64,000 nucleotides of DNA from Jiangella alba (GTDB lineage: Bacteria > Actinomycetota > Actinomycetes > Jiangellales > Jiangellaceae), in the NCBI RefSeq assembly GCF_900106035.1, contig NZ_FNUC01000003.1, positions 3,155,501 to 3,219,500 on the forward strand, read 5' to 3'. The stretch's first letter is position 1. The number at the start of each line of letters is the position of its first letter. Of this stretch, positions 55,557 to 62,745 are shown piece after piece. The notes beneath the pieces were generated by a model. The model was not told where the DNA came from, searched no databases, and saw only the letters and a list, made by a program, of their open reading frames with translations. The translations under genes were made by a program, and so were the position numbers.

Positions 55557-57614
55557 CTACGCCGTCAGCGCGTCGGTGAGCAGCGCGACCAGCGCCTCCA
55601 GCTGGATGTCCGCCGCCGACGAGATCTCCTCGTCCGAGCCGTCGAGCGCCCGGGCGGCCAGCCCCGCCTTGCCGTCGATCAGCTCCGCGATGCGGGTGTC
55701 GACGGTCTGGGCGGCGATGATGCGCCACGCCGTGACCGGCTCGGCCTGGCCTATGCGGTGGACGCGGTCGATGGCCTGAGTCTGCTCGGCCGCCGACCAG
55801 GACAGCTCGGCCAGCACGAGGTTGGACGCGACCTGCAGGTTGATGCCGACGCCGGCCGCCGTCAGCGAGCAGACCGCGACCGCGACGTCGGGGTCGTTGA
55901 CGAACGCGTCGATGTTCTGCTGCCGCTTGCGCGTCGTCTGCTCGCCGCGGATGGACGAGTAGCGCAGGCCGCGTTCGGCGAACAGCTCCTCGGCCGCGTC
56001 CATGACGTCGATGTGCTTGGCGAAGAACACGACCTTGCCGACGCTGCGGGCCAGCTGGGCCGCGTAGTCGGCGGCCAGCCCGGCCTTGGCCTGCCCGATG
56101 CGGCGGATCATGCTGAACACGTTCTCGCCGGTCTTCGCCGACTTGTCGGCCAGCTCGGCCCCGGCGACGCGGCGGATGAGGTCGGCGTCGAGGCCCGCGG
56201 CGGTGGCGCCGTCGCCGCGCGCCTCGAGGGCGGCGTGGTAGCGGGCGACGAGACGGTCGGCCAGCTCGCGCTCGGCCGCGCGGATGGACCGGCCGGCGGC
56301 GTCGTCGAGCTCGACCGGGAGGTCGGCGACCCGGCGAGCGGGAATGTCGGCCGCGACGTCGGCCTTGCGGCGGCGGACGATGCCGAGGTCGATGACGCAG
56401 CCGCGGGCGGCCGAGGAGAACCCGGGGTCGACGGGCGTCAGGCCGGTCTCCTCCAGCGCCTCCATCAGCTCGGAGCCGGGCTTGCGGTCGTCGATCCAGC
56501 CGAGGAACTGCCAGATGGCGCGGAAGTCGTCGATGTCGTTGATCAGCGGCGTGCCGGTGAGCGCCATGAGCAGCGGGCGGACGGCGCGCGAGCGCAGCTG
56601 CTCGGACAGTTGCAGGACGTGCTGCGAGCGCTGCGACTTCTTGTTCTTGATGAAGTGCGCCTCGTCGACGACCATGCCGCGGAAGCCGAGGTCGCCGAGC
56701 CAGCCGACGTGGCGGTCGAGCACCTCGTAGTTGACGACGATGATGTCGGCGAACCCGTCGATGGTGTCACCGTCGCCGTGGATGACCGTCGCCGGGTGGC
56801 GGGGCGTCCAGAGATCGGCCTCGCGCGCCCAGTTCGTCTTCACCACGTTCGGGACGACCACGAGCAGCGGGAAGGCGTTCGCGGCCTGCGCGGCCAGCAG
56901 CGCCTGCGCCGTCTTGCCCAGGCCGGGCTCGTCGGCGAGCAGGAAGGTCCGGTGCCCCTCCTCGGCGGCGGCGACCAGGCGGGCCTGGTGCGGCATCAGC
57001 TCGAGGCCGTCGGGCAGCCGGACCGGGACGGCGTCGGGCAGCGCCATGGAGGCGGTCGTGCCGTCGGTGGCGTTCTCGAACGAGCTGAGCAGCGGCCCGA
57101 TCAGCTCCCAGTTCACCAGCCGCCGGGGCCGCGCCGCGCTCTTCTGCGCCGGACGGGACGCGGCGGCGGCCTCGTAGTCGGGGGCGAGGAACGGGTTGGC
57201 CAGCTGCCGTGAGACGACGGACTGCGGCACGACCCGCCGCTTCGGCGCCGTGACGGCGGCCGCCGTGGGCGCCGCGACCGGCACCTCGTCCTCGGCCGGC
57301 GCACGGCCGGCGGCGACCAGCATCTCGCGCCGCAGCGCCCTGGCCGCGTCGCTGACCGGCGCGTCCTCGGCCAGCAGCCCCAGCAGCGACGCGTCGCGCA
57401 CGGCGACCTTCGCGAGGATGGTGGCGATGCCGTCGAGCCGCTTCAGCTGCTCGGCGCGGTAGGCCTCGCTGCGGGAGTCGTCGCCCTTCACCTGGGCCCG
57501 CTCTTCGCGCACCAGCAGGGCGATGACCTGGAACTTCGTTCGTACGGACGGCTTGATCGAGCCGCGCTGCACGCTGCCCTCGACCTCGCGCACAGCGCGC
57601 GCGAGCACCGACAT
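55557..57614 (-). CDS. SNF2-type DEAD/DEAH-box helicase
   Basis: 685 aa. The first ~190 residues are specific to this actinobacterial group. The helicase core shows motif I ADEPGLGKTAQALLAAQA, motif II VVDEAHFIKNKKSQRS, motif III LMALTGTPLIND, and in the second RecA domain motif V SLTAAGVGINLQ and motif VI QAIDRVHRIGQAEP. It is predicted to translocate on double-stranded DNA or remodel nucleoprotein. ATG 57614 (MSVLARAVREVEGS) has AAGG upstream; an extension to 57812 is low-complexity and unlikely. Confidence 0.93.
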   Translation of the reverse strand: MSVLARAVREVEGSVQRGSIKPSVRTKFQVIALLVREERAQVKGDDSRSEAYRAEQLKRLDGIATILAKVAVRDASLLGLLAEDAPVSDAARALRREMLVAAGRAPAEDEVPVAAPTAAAVTAPKRRVVPQSVVSRQLANPFLAPDYEAAAASRPAQKSAARPRRLVNWELIGPLLSSFENATDGTTASMALPDAVPVRLPDGLELMPHQARLVAAAEEGHRTFLLADEPGLGKTAQALLAAQAANAFPLLVVVPNVVKTNWAREADLWTPRHPATVIHGDGDTIDGFADIIVVNYEVLDRHVGWLGDLGFRGMVVDEAHFIKNKKSQRSQHVLQLSEQLRSRAVRPLLMALTGTPLINDIDDFRAIWQFLGWIDDRKPGSELMEALEETGLTPVDPGFSSAARGCVIDLGIVRRRKADVAADIPARRVADLPVELDDAAGRSIRAAERELADRLVARYHAALEARGDGATAAGLDADLIRRVAGAELADKSAKTGENVFSMIRRIGQAKAGLAADYAAQLARSVGKVVFFAKHIDVMDAAEELFAERGLRYSSIRGEQTTRKRQQNIDAFVNDPDVAVAVCSLTAAGVGINLQVASNLVLAELSWSAAEQTQAIDRVHRIGQAEPVTAWRIIAAQTVDTRIAELIDGKAGLAARALDGSDEEISSAADIQLEALVALLTDALTA

Positions 57615-58102
57615 GATGCCTTCGTTCTCCTGTGCCCGGCCGCCGCGTCGCCGCGTCCGGTTCGCCGTCCGGCTGGCGCCGGGACGGCGCCTGGCGTCTC
57701 TCGCCAAGTGCTCCTCCTCTGGAGTGGCCACGATGTGGAGCCGCGGCCACCGGGACGTCACACCGCTCTCGTCCCGGTTCGGGGACGCCTGTGCTGGATG
57801 ACGCCGGGTCACCGTCCCATGGTGTGACCCGGCCCCCCTTGGCTCGGCAGGCTCGAATGCCCTGCCGACACGAGCGCGTCCGACCTGCGCCGGACACTCG
57901 CGTCCCCGTCGTAGTGGGAGATCCCGTTCCGCGGGCTCCCCACCTGCCGGGGCGGCTTCTCGCCGAGTCTAACGCCTCAGGGCCCGATGGGCCCCGGTTC
58001 GCGTGCGCGTTGCCGCATTTTCTCCTCTATTGCAGCCGTTCGGCCCCGCCGGCTATTCCCGGCGCGGCCCGACTAGACTGGGAACCGGCGAGGAGTCTGC
58101 CG
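57615..58102. other. Divergent intergenic region with a 9-bp inverted repeat
   Basis: No supported gene. CCGGGTCAC (57804-57812) and GTGACCCGG (57824-57832) form a perfect inverted repeat with an 11-base loop. TAGACT at 58074-58079 is a -10 candidate for the DJ-1-like gene, followed by GAGGAG before its ATG. Confidence 0.5.
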
Positions 58103-58825
58103 ATGGATGCCAGTTCGACCACCGCGATCGTCGCGTACCAGGGAGTCTCCGCCGACGAGGCCGAGATCTTCCGCTTCGCGCTGTCCCAGTTGCCCGATTT
58201 CCGCACCGTCACCGTCGGCACCGCCCGCGGCCAGGTGGCCGGACCGGGCGGCGTCCAGACCATCGACGCCACCCTCGACGAGGTCAACGCACCCGCCGTC
58301 GTCGCCGTCCCGGGTGGCGTCGGCACCGACCGGCAGCCCGAGATCGCCGCCTGGCTGCGCCGGGTGTCGCCGCGCTGGCTGCTCGCGAGCTCGACCGGGT
58401 CGACGCTGCTGGCGGCGGCCGGCCTGCTCGACGACGCCACCGTGGCGACGCACTGGCTGGCCGGCCCGCTGCTCGAGCACTACGGCGCCCACGCCTCGCA
58501 CGACCGCCTGGTCGTCAACGGCCGCGTCATCACCTGCTCGGGTGGCCCGACGGCGTTCCACGCGGCGCTCGTCGTGGCGCGCGCCTACGGCGGGGCCGAT
58601 CTCGTCGCCCAGATCAGCGCCAGCGCCGTCACCGCTCGTGAGCAGCGCCGCGCCCAGCCGCCCCGTCATCGCAGCCTGTGGGCCCGCCTCGGCGGCGCGG
58701 TCCGCGGCCACGATCCCGCGCCGCCTGAGCTCGGCCCGCTCGACCGCGCCCTCGACGACCTCGGCCCGCTCGACCTCGGGCCGGTCGGGCCGCCGCCGGT
58801 GGCGCCGCCACACGAGCGTCGCTGA
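58103..58825 (+). CDS. DJ-1/PfpI-like (GATase1) protein lacking the nucleophile cysteine
   Basis: 240 aa. The DJ-1/PfpI fold is clear: VVAVPGGVGTDRQPEIAAWL, then ASSTGSTLLAAAGLLDD and ATHWLAGPLLEHYG. Family members normally have VCTG at the elbow; here the cysteine is serine. The pattern AAAGLLD-ATHW resembles the ligand-sensing half of GlxA-type AraC regulators, but no AraC domain follows. Instead a Pro- and Leu-rich tail of ~50 residues ends the protein. The function is unknown. Confidence 0.85.
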   Translation: MDASSTTAIVAYQGVSADEAEIFRFALSQLPDFRTVTVGTARGQVAGPGGVQTIDATLDEVNAPAVVAVPGGVGTDRQPEIAAWLRRVSPRWLLASSTGSTLLAAAGLLDDATVATHWLAGPLLEHYGAHASHDRLVVNGRVITCSGGPTAFHAALVVARAYGGADLVAQISASAVTAREQRRAQPPRHRSLWARLGGAVRGHDPAPPELGPLDRALDDLGPLDLGPVGPPPVAPPHERR

Positions 58826-58834
58826 ACCCGCCGC

Positions 58835-59857
58835 CTACTCGGTGCGCGACGTGCGCTGCTGGAGGACGTAGGCCGCGGTCAGGGCGATCGATCGCTCGTC
58901 GCTGCGGGCGAGGTCGGCGAGCGCGCTGGTGGCCGCGTCGCCGGGGAGGTCCGCCAGCGCCTGCACGATGCGCTGCCGCACCGGCGTCGTGGCGTCGTCG
59001 AGCTGGGCGACGAGGTCGGCGGCGACGCGGTCGGCCAGGTCGCGGTCGCGCGCCAGCGTGCCCAGCGCGTCCGCGGCGTCGACGTCGTTCACGCCGTCGA
59101 CCACCATGGCGACCAGCGTCGGGACCGCGTCGGCGACGCCCCGCGCGCCGAGCGCCAGCGCCACGGACCTGCGCACGGCGACGTCGGGGTCGGCGAGCGC
59201 GTCGCCGAGCAGGGCCGTCGCCTCGTCGTCCGGGATCTGCGCGATCAGCGCGACGGCGCGCCCGCGTACCTCGGCGTCGGCGGCGGTGAGCCCGGCGGCC
59301 AGTTCCGCGAGGCCGTCGCCGCCGGATCGGCGCAGCGCCCACCGCAGCGCGCCGGCGACGTTGGGGTCGGTCTCGGCGAGCGCCGCCTCGACCAGCAGTT
59401 CGACGGGCGCGGCCGCGCCGCCGGCGGTCGTCGTGCCACCGGCCGCGGCCAGGGCGGCGCGCTGCCGGACGCGCGCGCTCTCGGAGCCCAGCCCCTGCAG
59501 CAGCGCGACGACCCCCAGCGCCGCCTCCCAGTCGGCCGGCTCGGCGGCGTCGAGGTGGCGCAGCCGGGTGAGCAGCTCCCGCTCGCGGCCGATGCGCTCC
59601 TCCGTCTGCCGGATCAGCTCCTCGACGATGCCGGACGGGTCGAACTCCGGGTCGTCCAGGGCGCGGCCGACCTCGCGCAGCGTCAGGCCCAGCGAACGGA
59701 GGCTCTCGACGTGCAGGATGCGCCGGATGTCGTCGCCGGAGTACTCCCGGTACCCACCCACGCTCCGCCCCGTCGGCCGCACCAGCCCCAGCGCGTCGTA
59801 GTGCCGGAGCATGCGCGCGCTGACGCCGGACCTGCGGGCCACCTCACCGATCAGCAC
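58835..59857 (-). CDS. MerR regulator fused to HEAT repeats
   Basis: 340 aa. Residues 1-~110 are a MerR DNA-binding domain and dimer helix (LIGEVARRSGVSARMLRHYD, then LGLVRPTGRSVGGYREYS). Residues ~115-335 are HEAT-like helical repeats, for example DPDVAVRRSVALALGARGV and VRQRIVQALADLPGDAATSA. The repeats replace the usual ligand-binding domain, so the sensor is probably another protein. GTG 59857 overlaps the upstream HEAT gene by 14 bases. Confidence 0.9.
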   Translation of the reverse strand: MLIGEVARRSGVSARMLRHYDALGLVRPTGRSVGGYREYSGDDIRRILHVESLRSLGLTLREVGRALDDPEFDPSGIVEELIRQTEERIGRERELLTRLRHLDAAEPADWEAALGVVALLQGLGSESARVRQRAALAAAGGTTTAGGAAAPVELLVEAALAETDPNVAGALRWALRRSGGDGLAELAAGLTAADAEVRGRAVALIAQIPDDEATALLGDALADPDVAVRRSVALALGARGVADAVPTLVAMVVDGVNDVDAADALGTLARDRDLADRVAADLVAQLDDATTPVRQRIVQALADLPGDAATSALADLARSDERSIALTAAYVLQQRTSRTE

Positions 59858-60521
59858 GCCTCAGGGCCTCCTCCCTCTCCGGACCGAGCGCGACGACCCG
59901 CTTCGCCTCGTCGATGGCCGCCTCGAAGCCCGTGTCCGGATCGTGCCACAGCCGCTCGGTGGCGATGGCGTGCGCACGCACTTCGGGCGCCGTGTTCCTG
60001 CTCGCCGCGGCCAGCACCGGCGGCGCGGCGTCGCCGAGCGCGATCAGGGCCCGGCTCAGGCTCAGCTGCAGGTCCCGCCCGCCCCGTCCGAGCTGCGTGG
60101 CCAGCCGCGCGGCCAGCGCGCCCCGCTCCCCGTCCGGCACCAGCACGACGGCGGCCCGCCAGGCGCTGCGCGCCACCTCCTCGTCGGTGTCGGACAGCAG
60201 CGACCGGGTGATCGCCCGCCACGCCCTGCCGTCGCCGATCTTGGACAGCGTGTGCAGCGCCTGGCTCCGCCCCTGCGCGACGTCCGAGCCCAGCTCCTCG
60301 ACCAGCCGCGGCACGGTGACGCTCGCCGGGTGCCGGGTCAGCGCCCACGTCAGCATGTCGCGCACATAGAAGTCCGCCTCGACGCCGCACCGCTCCACGA
60401 GCGTCCCGACCTGGTCCGCGTCGGGCCGGCTGCCCGCCGCGAGCGCCGCCCGCAACCGCACCGACGCACGCGGGTGCGCCAGCGCCTCCACCAGTCCAGC
60501 GCTCTGCCGCGCCACGGTCAT
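59844..60521 (-). CDS. HEAT-repeat protein
   Basis: 225 aa made almost wholly of HEAT-like helix pairs, for example AHPRASVRLRAALAAGSRP and DTDEEVARSAWRAAVVLVPD. It starts just before, and overlaps, the MerR-HEAT gene on the same strand. The two proteins probably bind each other. ATG 60521 is chosen because GAGGAGG precedes it; GTG 60530 is possible. Confidence 0.85.
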   Translation of the reverse strand: MTVARQSAGLVEALAHPRASVRLRAALAAGSRPDADQVGTLVERCGVEADFYVRDMLTWALTRHPASVTVPRLVEELGSDVAQGRSQALHTLSKIGDGRAWRAITRSLLSDTDEEVARSAWRAAVVLVPDGERGALAARLATQLGRGGRDLQLSLSRALIALGDAAPPVLAAASRNTAPEVRAHAIATERLWHDPDTGFEAAIDEAKRVVALGPEREEALRRADR

Positions 60522-60568
60522 CACGACCACCTCCTCGACCCAGTGGACGGCTTGTCACCGTGTCAAGG

Positions 60569-60961
60569 TCAAGCGGGAGCGATGCCGAACTTCTCGATCA
60601 TGAAACGCCAGAACAGCGGGACGGCCTCCGCGGCCGGGCGCTCGACGATGTCGTCGTGACCGGTCACCGACTGCTCCTCGATGACCACGTTCCCGGCGCG
60701 CGGAGCACGGCGGAGCGAGCTGGGCGCCCGCACCACCACGACGCCGTACGGTGGTTCCGGAACCGGGCGCGGCACGACGAGGATGTCGTGCATCGAGGTG
60801 CAGCCGGCCAACGCCTCGGACCGTCCCGATGCGATGACGCTGCGCACGATGTCCGTGAGATGGCCGAACCCCGGCGTGCTGCCCACGGATTCGTCGAGGA
60901 ACTGCTCGATCTCTCGCCAGTCCCTCGCGACGAACGGCGTCGTCCGCCCATGGGTGCACAC
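60569..60961 (-). CDS. Hypothetical protein, 130 aa
   Basis: Not recognised. It is soluble, with a central beta-rich part (SMHDILVVPRPVPEPPYGVV and on) and a conserved-looking end FWRFMIEKFGIAPA. Codon use matches real genes here. GTG 60961 is the first in-frame start and lacks a strong ribosome site. It is 47 bases upstream of the HEAT genes on the same strand. Confidence 0.6.
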   Translation of the reverse strand: MCTHGRTTPFVARDWREIEQFLDESVGSTPGFGHLTDIVRSVIASGRSEALAGCTSMHDILVVPRPVPEPPYGVVVVRAPSSLRRAPRAGNVVIEEQSVTGHDDIVERPAAEAVPLFWRFMIEKFGIAPA

Positions 60962-61075
60962 CGGCCGAGCATGGCACGCCGCTCCCCCGGCGTCGAGGAT
61001 GCCGCGGCTCCGCGTTGTCGGGGGGCGATCCGGGTTGTTGCGATGGGTAGGAGATGGAGCAGGTGGGGCACCGTC

Positions 61076-61685
61076 TCAGTCGAGGGCCACGCCGGCCGAC
61101 TCCAGCAGAGGTGTCATCCTGGCGGCCGCTATGGGGGCACCGGCACGCTCCAGCGCCGCGATGGTCGATGCGTCCGTGGCGCCGCGCAGCCGGGCAACGG
61201 CGGTCGCGTGTACGGCAAGCAGCTGGACCGGGTACTCGGCGATCAGAACGCTCAACAGCGCTTCGGGCGTCATCACCTCGAATCCGAGCGGCCCCGCCAC
61301 GTCGTCCGGGAAGTCATTCGTGTTCGCCGTGCACAGGACCGTGGCCTCTGCAGCGACGGCAGCGGCGATCACATGACGGTCGTCCTCGTCAGGCAGCGCC
61401 AGCTCGGACAGTCGCTCGTGATCCCCGGGTGTCGGCTCGACCTCGGCATAGGGGAACGCACGGTTCATCGCAGCCACAAGGCGCACACCGGACTCGATGG
61501 TGAAGCCAGCGACATTCGCCACCAGATGTTCGGTGACCTCGCTCAGGATCTCCCGGCTCCACGCGATGGCGATGATCTCCTCATCAGCGGCGTAGAGCAG
61601 GTAGTCACGCAGGACGCGCGAGGACGTTGGCGTCGACCAGGACGACCCGGACCGTGCCGGGCAGGTCGAGATCCCCTTCGGTCAC
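61076..61685 (-). pseudogene. PIN-domain toxin gene broken by a frameshift
   Basis: The N-terminus starts at GTG 61685 (VTEGDLDLPGTVRVVLVDAN) and carries the first PIN aspartate, but the frame ends at TGA 61607-61605. In the +1 frame the domain continues as RVLRDYLLYAADEEIIAIAW and runs to 61076 with ALPDEDDRHVIAAAV and CTANTNDF. A single inserted or missing base near 61615 explains this. The region GTCCTCGCGCGTCCTGCG is repetitive. An isolated C-terminal ORF can start at GTG 61522. It may be a true inactivation, a sequencing error or, less likely, programmed. Confidence 0.75.
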
Positions 61686-62065
61686 TCCGTGAGGCCCAGC
61701 TCATCCTGAAGATCGGCCAGATCCTCCAGGGCTGCCTGACGCCGGGGACGCTCGGCATCGAGGAACGCCCGGATCGAGGAGACCCGGATGCGGTGGTGGG
61801 CACCAACCTTGCGGAAGTCGAGGACGCCCTGGTCCATCAGCTTGCGGACCTGTGGCCGCGACATCCCCAGCAGTTCGGCTGCCTCGCTCGGCGTGACCTC
61901 AGCATGCCCACGGGTCACGAGAACCTGCTGACCACGAGCACGCGCGTCAACGACGCGCGCCAGCAACTCAGCGGTCTCACGCGAAAGCGACACCTGCACG
62001 TCGTCGCCGCCGGCGTCCAGAGCACGGTGGACCGCCTCGACGTCGCGAGCGAGCATCTCTGTCAT
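61682..62065 (-). CDS. Excisionase-type HTH antitoxin of the PIN module
   Basis: 127 aa. A helical N-terminus is followed by a MerR/excisionase-like DNA-binding unit (VTPSEAAELLGMSRPQVRKL, then GAHHRIRVSSIRAFLD). The C-terminal helix (LEDLADLQDELGLTE) would bind the toxin. It overlaps the broken PIN gene by four bases (GTGA). Upstream, the word GCAGAT occurs twice near the start, a possible operator. With the toxin frameshifted it may persist as an orphan regulator. Confidence 0.85.
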   Translation of the reverse strand: MTEMLARDVEAVHRALDAGGDDVQVSLSRETAELLARVVDARARGQQVLVTRGHAEVTPSEAAELLGMSRPQVRKLMDQGVLDFRKVGAHHRIRVSSIRAFLDAERPRRQAALEDLADLQDELGLTE

Positions 62066-62445
62066 CTCGCCACCCTATCTGCTTTAACTGAACCATCTGC
62101 AACAACTATGCGTGTTCCCGCCCACGTGGCCAGGCATCACTCTCGGCAGGCTCGGCGGAGAGCGGAGCGGCCGACGGACGCCGAACCCAGCCGCCCGGCG
62201 CCGTCGTACCCAGCCTGCCCCAGTCTCACGAGCAAGATCGTCACGGCGATCGCACACGATCTCGGGCGTCGAATCCCAAGTCCTGCCTGAGCCACGGTGA
62301 AGCGGCTCAGCGATGCTTCGAGACCTCCGCTCGCCGGGGCGACTTCGGCGGGTCAGGCCGCCTTCGCCGCAGGGTTCCAGACCATCCCCCGACGCCAGAC
62401 ATCGCGCCTGGGCTGGATTCGTTGTGACCCACGGCCGCAACCGTA
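62066..62445. other. Gene-free divergent region
   Basis: No supported CDS. Short frames on both strands have poor codon usage and no ribosome sites. It separates the toxin-antitoxin module (minus) from the lanthipeptide genes (plus). Confidence 0.5.
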
Positions 62446-62508
62446 TTGTCAACCCCCTGTCCCAGGCCTACGATCGAATTGTCGATCATGTCAACGGGGG
62501 GTTTGATC
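62446..62508 (+). promoter_or_regulatory. Promoter, dyad and ribosome site of the lanthipeptide precursor gene
   Basis: TTGTCA (62446-62451), 17-base spacer, TACGAT (62469-62474). A perfect dyad GATCGA-ATTG-TCGATC (62472-62487) overlaps the predicted start of transcription and may bind a regulator. GGGGGG (62496-62501) is the ribosome site before ATG 62509. Confidence 0.75.
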
Positions 62509-62703
62509 ATGGCAGACAACGACCTCAGCGCTCGCCTGGACAGGCTCGAGCAGTTGCTGGGACTACAGCGCATGAACGTCTCCGCCGACGCCGAGGGCGG
62601 CAGGGGGTTCGCCAACAGCGGTGTCTCCGATCACTGCGGCAACAGCACGTTCAGCAACCACTGCGCCGTCATGCGTGCCGAGCCCGAGGTCGCACCGCAG
62701 TAG
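62509..62703 (+). CDS. Class III-type lanthipeptide precursor (LanA)
   Basis: 64 aa. The leader has the class III-like amphipathic motif LDRLEQLLGLQRM (residues 10-22). The core contains two copies of Ser-x-x-Ser-x-x-Cys: SGVSDHC (37-43) and STFSNHC (46-52), fitting the Ser-(x)2-Ser-(x)2-5-Cys pattern for labionin or (methyl)lanthionine rings. A 12-residue tail without Cys follows. ATG 62509 is preferred because of the G-rich ribosome site; ATG 62488 and TTG 62446 overlap the promoter or dyad. The synthetase gene begins 42 bases downstream. Leader cleavage site and ring type are inferred only. Confidence 0.85.
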   Translation: MADNDLSARLDRLEQLLGLQRMNVSADAEGGRGFANSGVSDHCGNSTFSNHCAVMRAEPEVAPQ

Positions 62704-62745
62704 CCGTAGCGCGCCCGGCATCCACAACAGAACACCGCTCTCGCG

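Noticed and set aside
55275-57212. 645-codon plus-strand frame opposite the helicase
   Set aside because: All helicase motifs are on the minus strand; the plus frame is low-complexity.
57615-57812. N-terminal extension of the helicase to GTG 57812
   Set aside because: The extension is Arg-rich and low-complexity, while ATG 57614 begins a conserved-looking helix.
62084-62452. Minus-strand frame of 122 codons upstream of the lanthipeptide genes
   Set aside because: Arg-rich with poor codon pattern and no ribosome site; it overlaps the likely promoter.
62446-62508. Earlier starts (TTG 62446, ATG 62488) for the lanthipeptide precursor
   Set aside because: They overlap the promoter or dyad and lack a ribosome site; ATG 62509 has a G-rich site at good spacing.
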